Positions 26,701 through 38,700 of a stretch of 64,000 nucleotides of DNA are shown piece after piece. The notes beneath the pieces are model-generated. The model made no database searches. It worked only from the letters and a program-made list of their open reading frames with translations, and had not been told where the DNA came from. How positions within the stretch are numbered: position 1 is the first letter of the stretch; every line of letters starts with the position of its first letter. The stretch lies in assembly GCF_000003605.2 (NCBI RefSeq), contig NW_003151753.1, forward strand, positions 648,231 to 712,230. Direction: 5' to 3'. A program made the translations under genes and the position numbers. The stretch is from Saccoglossus kowalevskii (Eukaryota; Hemichordata; Enteropneusta; Harrimaniidae).

Positions 26701-29700
26701 AAGTGACATGACATTTAAAATGAAGATGTGCCAGAGGCCTTCTCGCACTCTATGTGCTAGTTGATATTTATTTCATTGTTACATATGGCTGTCAAAAACA
26801 TTTTCAAAACATAAGGCTTGCGTACGATGACTCTTCTGAGATATATAAAGTTTGACTCAAGAACGTCCTGCAATGTAGCATTCTGATTGGCCGAGAAGCC
26901 CCGAGGCGGGGGTGGGGGTCAAACATCAACGATGTAAATAATGCGCAGCGCCCGCGCCGTTCACAGTGTATTATCAATATGCGAAACCAACGTTGAGGGC
27001 GATAACTTTACTTTGCTATTGTTATTATTACATAACATTTCATGGTTTTAGAGTTTCCATTCTCAACGCTGACTATATATCCAGAGTTATGGGAAACCAG
27101 GATTGCATTTTACAGCGTATGGAATGGTGGGACTGCGTACAAATCCTTTGCAATTTGTGCAGTCGGTGGGTCACGTTGGTGTGGCTTGTGGCTGCTACAT
27201 TCATTGCTGAAGTAAACGTATACTCTGTCTGCTAACTATAATTCATTGACAACTTATAAAACCATTTGGTGTATGACAATTTTTGTATTCGTTTGATTTA
27301 CAATATGATCACCGGAGTAATAATTAACCTATCAATTGCAGAACTGTTACCAATACCGTGCCTATAGAAATTATACAGGAATCAGAAGAACTTGTCACTC
27401 GCTGCTGCAATGGATGGTCAGACAAAGACTGTAACATTCGTAAGTAGTTACTTTCCTTTACTGGATATTGGAAACCAAAAAAAAAAAAAACAATTTGCAG
27501 TACTAAAGCGCGATGTCAAAACATTGAATGTTTTTAACTTTCTCAGGAAGCTATCTGGCAGGGATGTACCCCCAAAAAGTGGTTAAATACACGCGTGTCC
27601 TGAAATTGGGTTGATCGTATGGTCAAGTAACACATTTGGCACGTTAATAATTTGTTGGACGGTACTCGGAGTCGATTACTGACTTGTGAAAGAATGCCAG
27701 TAGAAATATTTTCAAAAGCGAAGTCAATTGCTAAGAACTGTCCAGGCCATGCGCCTCGCTTGTGAACGCTATAATAGGACTGGTCTAACCATTAACACAT
27801 TGCATATATTTGTTCGCAGCTGTCTGTAATCCTCTCTGTGCAAACGGCGGTGAATGTGTCGGTCCTAATCTATGCAGCTGTCCAGAAGGTTACGCAGGAA
27901 GCGATTGTAAAACAGGTACGTAACAACAAAGTTATTGATTTGCCCATAGTCAGCTTGCGTACAAGTGATAGAAAATGCGATTATTTTATACCTATATTTA
28001 CTATATGGGGGTAGCCATCTTGAATACGACTTGAAACTAAATAAAATATATAGTTAGAAGACCGTTGCTGATTGGCTCCTGAGTTGCATGACGATCCCGG
28101 TTTTCAAAAACCCGGGAAAGTGTTCCAAATTCATCGTGTAATGAGATGTTTGTATGCAAGGAATTTTCCATTCAAAAACAATGAATGCGGTCTAATTTTT
28201 TAAGCGGTTGGCCTAATGTTACCTCGACGAATCGTTTGGCTGTTATGTATTTTCGCCGGATTTGTAGAAAACTGAAAACTCCGTTTCTCAACTTCTCTCT
28301 ATATTTAGTTTCAAGCCGTATTCAATATGGCTTCGTGACCATATAGTTAACGTCGGTAAACTATTTTCTTTAAATCACTTGTAGCCAGCTGGCTGTAAGA
28401 ATATCACCCCAAAGACTGTGACTGACCTAATAGCTAATACTAATATTGTATTTCCCCGCGTTCGTTGAACACTGTGTTTGTATGATTACTCTATTCCTGT
28501 GACCATAATTGACGTATACTAGTATATTGTTATGAGAATGTTGACTTTTATTTGTTGTTAGCAATGTGTGTAAACGGCTGTATGCATGGTTTCTGTTCAT
28601 CGCCCGGTGTGTGTACGTGCATAACAGGATACGAAGGATCTATGTGTGACATCGGTAAGTTTTCAGATAACTCATCAACATACTCTATGAATATCAGTGC
28701 ACCATGACAACAATGGCTATGCTAGATTGCTTTAACATGTTATTTTCGAATTATACGTAAATATTACCACACCGTAATGCAAATATAACTGTTTTATTAT
28801 TGTTTTCGTAGATTTGATTGTTACAATGTTACAATCTAATACTGTGAACTAAATTTGTTTTAATCTCCGTATTTTGTAGCTAAATGCGACCCTCCATGTG
28901 TGCATGGTGACTGTTCTGATCCCGGAATATGTACATGTATGGACAAATGGAGCGGCGTTGATTGCAGTGAAGGTAAAACAAAGTTACATGACGTAATCAT
29001 GTTCACATCCAAGGTTGCAGAACGGTGATTTTCATTAAAAATCACGTTTTACAGATTTATTATAAAATTTGATTAACACATTAAAGCGGCAATAGCTGTA
29101 ACCATCGATCTTTTATCTCCGATTTTTATTTTTAATAAATCATTTTCTGTGTCATTAGTGCTAACTTTGTAACACTGAAAGTATAGCCTATACGCTATAT
29201 ATCGACGTTGTTCATTAAATCACTTGCAAGTGAAAACAAGATGGCGCGGGTTTATATCCAGGTCTCTAGATGGCGCCTTCTAATGAAATCCATTTTTGTC
29301 AAGCAAACCTTAGGAATTATGGTATAATTTGATAACTTACCGGGAGCCCTGGTCACAATGTCAAATATATTGCCATTGTGAGAGCCTATGTCTCTCTCTG
29401 ATTGTATGTGCCATTTTTCACAATAGTGTGTGTCGTGCGTTCTAATTTGTTATCACCCGCTTCTCGCAATGCCGGGAATGGGAGTGTCTGTCAAGGCAAA
29501 CAATTTGAGGAATTAGTTTCCGACTTGCAGTACTTTTGTTGGAGACAATGCGATTTAAACAGCACGCCAGTGTTGTTACACCGACCACATTTATAAAACT
29601 CGGGAGGCACTTTTAGTTCATTTGCCTACTCAAGCTTATAACCAATGTTAATTGTTTATTTCTGTTGTTCAATAGAAACTTACGTATGTGGCCAGTCTGG

Positions 29701-32700
29701 CTGCCACCATGGCGAATGTATTGGGGATAATCTTTGCGACTGCCAAGCAGGCTATACCGGCGACTACTGTGAAGACAGTGAGTACAACATTTGTGTGTTT
29801 AAATATAGTGTGGCCTTATGTGTTATACAGCATGCGTTTAAATTTAACACTTGGTACCATACTAAAATCGCTCCATTGGGATTAACAAACCGACCTATAA
29901 GTATTATAAAATATGCCAATGCTTATGTGATTTCCAACATTATCTACCCACCTAAAATTTCGGAAGTCCACAGATCGAGCTCCAAAGCGAGATTCGGTGT
30001 CAAAATACCAATAGACGTTGTCAACATAGTTCTTCCCCTGTGTGGGGGCTATGGATTCATTAACTAGTCACTGAGGTGCGAGAAACTAATCGATACGAAT
30101 TGAGTCAGTTTCAATTGCATTTCCCACGAACACTTTGGGCCAGCCCAAGTCCGCCCTCGAATCGAAGCATGTATACTAGGGAAACAAAACCTGTCAACAA
30201 ATGTTTGGGTTGGGAAGCCAGTCACATTCTTGTAAACAACTCCGCATTCACTCCCAGTCCGAGGCTAGAGTGTATGACTGTATCTCATTTTATGGATCAA
30301 ACTTCTCATGTTCGATGGGAAACACCGAGATATTAAAAAATATCGGTCTTGATATAATGATTTATTTTCTTGTAGCCGTGTGTGAACCATCCTGCTCACC
30401 TGGTGGAATGTGTGTTGCACCTGGTGTATGTGAATGCGACGCATACCACGAAGGAACGCACTGTCAAGTTCGTAAGTGGCAGTATCTATTCATAGTACAA
30501 TTTCAGTTTGATTAATATTTATACATATTATTGTTTCTACCATAACAATAGCTTCTATATAATCATCATCGTTACCTTGCAAATGAGTTGAACCCTAATC
30601 TTTTTTACATTATTTCTTCTAAATTAAATACGCAGAAATTATAAGCGTGGATGGATCACCAGTTGACAAACGTAAGTGTAGTTGTATGATTATTTTTTAA
30701 CATGATTTACCAATTATAACATACAACTCAGGTAGTTCAGTACATGGAAATCGCATTGTTCTATTATCCATTCAACCTGTTTTTTTTAGTATTTATGATT
30801 GCGGAACACAAATACATTTGATGAACATATGATAATTTGCCCAGGATTATGTTTGTAGCACAGCTATCAAATGTGGCAATTATTGATTACGTCATTTAGT
30901 GAGTTATATAACATACATTGTTTTTGTAACTATTTCCAGTTGAACAGAGCCTACTGGAGAATATGGGGCTTTGTACTATGAATGGTAAACACTTTCGCTC
31001 CTTTGATGGAACCCACTATACGTTCCCTGGTGAATGTACTTACGTGATGGCGAGTGACTGTTCTGAAATAGGCTCAACCTCGTTCCAAATATTAGTAAAC
31101 ACCGTGTATGACTGCAGTGGTTCGTTGTGTAGATGTGCCGTACATATAAGGTGAGTCGCATGTGATTCACCCAGGATTCAGATTCGCTATAGCGAATACA
31201 TTGAATGAAGATTCAGCATTTTAAGTTATTCCATATGATTTTTCTTCTCTCAGACTGTCCTGTCAAAATCACGCAACTGTCTCCTCATCTTACATAATTT
31301 TCCTGTAGGTCCGAACTTCTCAATATTGCCATTTTACCAGATGACATAGTGACTATCAACGATAGACCAATCGAAATACCGCACAGTATCAATGACGTCA
31401 TAATAACGCAAAGTGGAACATATACAATATTGGAAGGCCTAAACGGTACGTTACGTTTTTGTTTTAAGCACATACAACAGTTAAATTGCAGACAAATATT
31501 GGTAACACTAACCATATTTAGATATATACCCCAATATATACCATGCAACAACTTATCAGTGATCGGTTGAATATACTGTCATTGAAGAAAGAAATCAATT
31601 AATTAGGACTAGATTTGATATCATTACTTCACATGCTATGTCTTGTAGATATTAATTGTAAGTTATTTTGAAATGTTTTGTAGTATAACCCAATAAGTTG
31701 TGTAACTTTTTTTTTCATGACAATAATACGTGTTGTTCATTTTTTGCAATTCCATGGGGAATCGTGCCGGGCCGATAATGCTTAAAGTGGCCATGTGCCT
31801 ATAATCACCAGACAGAGAATAAAACGATGTTACTGTATGTACATCAGTTGCCAGTAGTAACAGACATACTCTTCATCTTTTCTGCACCAGGTGTAAAGAT
31901 CACCTACGATGGGATGGACAGTGTTGCCATAACCGTTGATAGCAGTTACATGGGCAACATGTGCGGTCTTTGTGGCGACTACAATGGCAACAAAACGGAC
32001 GACTTCTCAATGAGGCCATATAAATATCACGAAATAGCAAAGAGTGTCGAAGAATTTGGCAACGTGATGAAAGAGACCGGCGTTGCCTGTAACCCAGTGG
32101 AGCACATCTCATACCCGTGCATTTCGGTAGCCTTCGAAGATTTGGAATATATGAGAGGGTACTGTCACCAACTTGAAAACCTCGAGGCGTTTAAAGCTTG
32201 CAACGCGTATGTCAATCCAGCGCCCTATATGGATCGATGTCTGTATGATATGTGTGACTGTAATATTGCTGGCGGAGATCAAGTGCAATGCGCCTGCAAT
32301 GCGTTCACTGAGTATTCCAGAGTGTGCGCCCTCCACGGCATAGTACTGAGCTGGAGAAGCGACAAATTCTGTGGTAGGTGAAAAGAAGTTGCATTCATTT
32401 TCGTTAATAGCTGGTTGTAATTATTCATAATTGAGTTTTGTTGTTCGTCGAAAACGTGTACTAGGTATACTTCCCGTATCTATCTATAAAAATGGCAACC
32501 AATAATCATATGGATAGATCAGGCTATCTAGCAACGCATAATAAAGTGTTTCAGATTCCTCTGATGTGTTATTCAACAACTTAATATTCATAGAACACAA
32601 TAATGGGAAATGGTCAGAATTGCTATCTAGAAACGACACGTTTCTATGGCGTCCGCATTATGCAGATATAAGCGATGTCATTCAAGTAGAAGGGCAAATA

Positions 32701-35700
32701 TGTACCTTACTTATATGTGTGGATGTTTGTCGCTCATCAATGTCAAATAAGCGCGTCGTCACTAGAGGGCGTGACTTTAAAAGATACGAGTAGTGTATTG
32801 CGGAATTCGACATTGGTGACAGCGATAGAACCAACCACTTTACTGGGTCGCTTTCGCTGCTCCGCAGCTGATATACTTATTTTTCTGAAATGTAGATATT
32901 TTATCTTTACTGTAGCGAGAAGTTGTCCTGCAGGTGAAGTTTACTCCGAATGTGGATCCGTGTGCCCGAGAACCTGTTGGAACGTAGACTACGAACCGGA
33001 ATGTGCCGATTCGTGCATCGACGGATGCCACTGCCCCAGCGGTATGTTTAATATTACAGTGACATTATACCCCACGAATGAATTAAAACTTACCTATGAA
33101 ATATAACCCCCGTGTTCTATAACCTATATCATCGGCCGTGACTGTCCCTTGCTCCGGACCCACGAAATCTTAAGTTCAAACGCTTGAGGATGAACACTGA
33201 AAAGGGCGCCACATAATAAAAGGCCAGTGTTACTTGACGGAACTCATTCAGAAATAGATGTGACTTTCTTATAATCTCAAGGTCCGCAGATGTTTGTCAC
33301 AACCCTGTCACACATGCACAGTTTGTACGTGCACGTGACATGCAGTGTGTCGTGAAATATATTTTACGATTGGCAGCTGATCACCATTAATGGAAATAAC
33401 AACCAATGACTGAATGTTTTTTTTTTTCAGGAACACTGTGGGATGGTGAAAGATGCGTCCTTCGTGAAAACTGTCCGTGTGATCGAAGAGGTCAAAAGTA
33501 CCCTGTCGGAGCAATAATCCCAGATGCCTGTAACACATGGTGAGTTACCTCGTCCTTTATTACGGCTTTTAGCATATTTTATGCACTAATGGTCTCTACC
33601 ATCCAGTACATATCCCCATTAATGAACGTTGACATGCAAAAAATGATGATTTGGACTGCGTGGTCCAGCAAAAGTTGATTGCTTTCGTTTAAAAGATGAA
33701 ATGTGAACGAAGTTTTTAAATTGTCAGTCGATGAGCAATTTGCTTTGTGATTTTTCATGAACTAAAAAGTGATGCTCCAGTGGCACTCCTATAGTATTCG
33801 TTGGATGAAGAACTAAAATACAGTCATACACGTGCGGCTATGTTATTATATTGGTAATTTAGCCTATTTAATTGTATGGCCATTCAATTATTTCAGCACC
33901 TGTAATAATGGTAGATGGGTTTGTACCACTAACGCCTGTCCAGGATACTCTGCCATCTCTGGTGATCCACACTACAAAACATTCGATGACAAACATTACA
34001 TATTTCCCGGTTCATGTCGATATGTTCTGAGTCGTAGTACGAACGAAGAATTACCTTTTACTATCTGGGTAGAGAATTCGGAGTGTGGTATGAGCTCTTT
34101 GGCTGAGTGCACCAGATCGGTTTCATTCCAAGTGTCGGTAGATGGGCCTATGTACAGGTAAATATCTCTGACATAGCACAACGCAACACTACGCAGCACA
34201 ACACAACACTACGCTACACAGCGCAACACAACACAAGGCAAGGCAATGCAATGCAACGCCAATCATAAAACACATGTAGTTATATCTTAGCTGTAGGAAT
34301 TCGGTCGTTCCGAAAAATTACATTTACAAAAATACACAACTTTTACAAATAATAATTGGTTTGTTTAGGTGAGTGTTATAGCCATGTTAATTTAACCCGT
34401 TATAACTCGGTTAATGATTATCGAAATTATTCTTTGTTGGCGTGTTTCCGTGAAATCATCACGTCACAGGCGGTCACTGTTGTAGTCAGGATGTTTGCCA
34501 AGCGTTCAACCAAGTGTTCAAGAAATGTAACTTGTGGCGTTATTGTGTGAAAACAAGCACATTGTTCAGCTGAATGCTCCCTGTAGCTGTGAACACCATC
34601 TATATAGTGTCACAAGTTCAAAGAAAAATGACCAACATTCTAAGGTGTATTTAAGTTTGAAACATTATGACCAACCGAACGACGTAGATATGTCATGTCC
34701 ATGATTTTTTGGGTACTAAAAATACTCCTGAAACATGTTGACATTTGATACCTGTTAAAAGTTATTTATTTCTTGTAGATTGAAGGCAGGGCAGCGAGTG
34801 TCTGTTGACGAAGTGGATATCCACGTTCCGTATACATCCCTAGTAGATGGCCTCACCATTCGCCAAGTCTCCTCTGTATTTATAAGAGTAGAGACTCGTA
34901 TTGGAGTTGATATATTATGGGATGGCATTTCACGCGCCTATGTTAGATTGGACCCGTCATGGCATGGGAATGTATGTATACAGTGTGTTTTATTATGAAG
35001 CAATATGATTTACCTTTTTGATAAATTGCGCCCTCTAGTGGGGAAGCGCATGCATGTCCTCAAATGTGCGTTCAAATTGACAACCCCGTTCGGTTTTGCA
35101 ATAATTCGTCATTTAGAATATAGGAAATCTCTGCAAACCGGTGTTTGTTTTATTGACGAACAGCCCCTATGAAGAGGATACATACGACCATTACGTCACA
35201 TATTCACTTCGTCGCTACCAAGCGCAACTTATTCGACTTTATATGAATATATGATCTATTGTCTTCATAACAGGTGATTGGTCTGTACGGTAACTTCAAC
35301 AATAACCCGGAAGACGACTTCCTGACTTCTTCGGGTGATATAGAGATTTCAAGTACTCGATTCGCGAACCGTTGGAAGACCGACGGAGAATGCGCCGACG
35401 TTGACGAGGCACAAACCCGTAGCAACGCCTGTCAGTATGCTATCGACTTTGAATTATATGCTCAGGCAATATGTAGTAAACTCTGGAAAGGTGCCTTCAC
35501 AAAGTGCAACACTCATCTCGATCCACGAGAGTACATTGCCCAATGTGAACACGATATTTGCCAGTGTGCACTGAGATATGAAGTCTACCCCGGTAACTGC
35601 GAATGTACCGCGTTCGCATCTTACGCGAGGGAGTGCGCCCTCAGCGGTTATCCACTGGACTGGAGAGTTGACTCGTGCAGTAAGTAAAATAAATGTATTG

Positions 35701-38700
35701 AATTCTCTAATTTAACACGAATTTATTAATAGTTGTAATTTGAATAATATAACTAAACATGTAGAGATCACGTCGATGTAATGACAACCAGATTTGACTT
35801 TACAATCAAATTGCAGTCTTATTCTGTGCCCAGACAATACCACTAATTTTTATTTTACCAGCCGTGAGCTGTAGCAGTGGGAAGATTTGGTACGAATGCG
35901 GTCCGAATTGCCGACAGACGTGCCGAGATATCAGTAATAACCGAGAGTGCGTCGAAGAATGTGTGGAAGGATGCAACTGTCCAGTTGGTACGGCATGGGA
36001 CGAAGAAATCAGCCAGTGTGTGGCTATATCTGATTGCCCATGTTATTACAAGAGTGCGTCCAGTATGACGTCATTAATGTATGCACCGGGAACAACTCGA
36101 ATGGATAAGTGCAACCACTGGTATGCGTACACTAATTATCATGAATAAAAAATACACGATGTGTATTCATGAGTATAACTCAGTTGCAAAATATTGTTTT
36201 TATAAATAATGACTCACACATATGTTATATGTTTTCTCATAATAAAATAATATTATTAATACTAATATTTTTCTATTTTAGTGTTTGCCAAAATGGCCAG
36301 TGGGATTGTGAAACAAATATATGCGATGGTGAGAGGCCATTTTTTTTCAATATATAACACAATATTATCTTACGATACAATTTCCTCTTATAAACACAAT
36401 CACACCCACCAGTGTTATCCTCAAAAACAACCATTAAGATAAGTCAACGTTTTCTAAAAACATAATCAATTGATATCCGTCGCACTGATTTCAGTTAGCT
36501 AAACTAGTGTATATTAGAAGTCTTAACCATGTAATGATTGTATATACACACTGCGATTTAGTCATTCTTATTTCCTATACATCTAAATACTCACATGCTT
36601 TTCTTGATTACAGAAACGGCGTTGTGCACCAAAGGCAAAGTATGGAGTGCTTGCATAAATTGTGAAAGGACGTGCGCAACCTTGAGTGTGCCATGCGTGC
36701 AGCTTGACTGTGTTGAGGGGTGTGTCTGCCCAGAAGGAACGGCACTCGAAGGAGATGAATGTGTAGATATTAATAAATGTCCATGCTATCACCAAGGCAA
36801 CGCTTATCCGAAAAACAAAATCATAAAAGTGGATTGCAACTATTGGTAATTATTCTATGAACATTTATTGAATACGGGGTTCAATAAGTGAATTGCTATT
36901 GCAGTATTTCCGAGTGATTTTAATATGTTAGATGTTAGAATATGTTAAAAAAGCAGGGTTCAATATGTGTCTCGCAATATGGATATGTACTTCACGATAT
37001 GTTAGATGTATCTCAAGATATGCTCTTTGTATCTCACAATATGCTGTTTTTATCTCGTGATATGTTATATGTATCTCACGTTTTTAGATGCATCTCACGA
37101 TATGTTAGATGTATCTCACGATATGTTGGATGTATCTCACGATACGCTATATGTATCTCACGATATGCTATATGTATCTCACGATATGTTGGAGGTATCT
37201 CACCATATATAAGACGAACCTCATAGTATGCTGTTTGTATATCACGATATGTTAGATGTATCTCGCGATGTGTTAGATGTATCTCACGATATGCTATATG
37301 TATCTCACAATATGTTAGATGTATTTTACGATATGCTATATGTATCTCACGATATGCTATATGTATCTCACGATATGCTATATGTATCTCGCGATATGCT
37401 ATATGTATCTCACGATATGCTATATGTATCTCACGATATGCTATATGTATCTCACGATATCTTGGATGTATCTCACCATATATTAGACGAACCTCATAAT
37501 AAGCTGTTTGTATCTCACGATATGTTAGTTGTATCTCACGATATGGTATATGTATCTCACGATATGTTAGACGTATCGCACAATATGATAGGTGTATGTC
37601 ACGATATACTCTTTATTTTATTTATTTTTTAATTATATTGTATCTTTCTACAATTAGCAAATGTCTCGGTGGAACCAAAGAGTGGAGATGTACAAAGTAC
37701 CCATGTCCAGGTAAGTAAGTTCCCTGTAGCGTTAAGCCAATGTCAACATTTGACACACTAAATTCCTCGCAAATATACTGTGTTAATCTACACGTATATT
37801 CGTTTTTCGTCAACACGTGCAATATAACGTATATTTTATTTTGGTGCACAGGAACCTGCTCTGCTTTTGGAGACCCCCATTACGAGACATATGATCACAA
37901 GCAATATGAATTCCAAGGTGCGTATATTTGACAAAACACAAATTGCAAAGTAAGACAAATAAAAGTAATGGAAGTGTAAAATAATGCGGGTAGGCCCCCT
38001 GTTTTAATGAGAGTTCTGAATTCTACATTTTGGCGGAAACTGGGTGTCGTAATTTGACGTTCCGACTAAAATGTGTGTGAATGTGGAGGCGGGGAGGGGG
38101 ATTCTATATTTTGACAGACATTGGTTAAAGTTTTATACTTTGATGACAATGTAGGGTAAAACTCAACATTTTCATAGCAAGAAACGTCAAAGTTGTACAT
38201 GGCTCTGAAATGAGGGAGCTTGTACACGGTTGTAACAAATTACTAGTGTATTAAGTACGTTTGGGAGAGTGCAGTTCGCCATTTATTGTGAAGGTCTCAA
38301 TCGGTAGATACAGTACAATACATTAACATATGTTGGATGCTAGGTGACAACCTTACATCTACGACTAGTGGTAGGGACAACCAAATATCTGACATTAACA
38401 AAAAGGCGAACATCGCTGTCATCACATTGTATTTGTAGTTGTATTATACTGCCATTCTTACCCACGGTGTGAAAACAATTTAGTGAGTGTTGTAAAAACA
38501 GGAGATATTACGAACAAGAATTACACGCATAGAACTTGATGTTGATTACACGACTATAAAAACAGAAATGTTAAACATTTTAAAGTGAATGTTTTTTTTA
38601 AAGCATATACATTTTCTAAAATAAACAGCCAGATACTCTATGGTTTGATATCATTTTATTGGATTTCAGCCGATAACACAGTGTTAAATACACAAAACGA

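Noticed and set aside
26446-26706. 86-codon open run in the intron between EMI exons 2 and 3
   Set aside because: It has no acceptor and donor pair that keeps the phase 2 join between exons 2 and 3, and it ends in a stop. The exons on either side join correctly without it.
34971-34998. Reading past the exon 16 donor gives Asn-Val-Cys-Ile-Gln-Cys, which looks like a CxxC motif
   Set aside because: It runs into a stop within a few codons and overlaps a good GTATGT donor. Splicing to 35274 restores the exact VWD alignment.
37006-37632. Long heptad-repeat ORFs (Met-Leu-Tyr-Val-Ser-His-Asp)
   Set aside because: They are translations of the 21-bp minisatellite inside an intron, and the flanking exons splice in phase without them.
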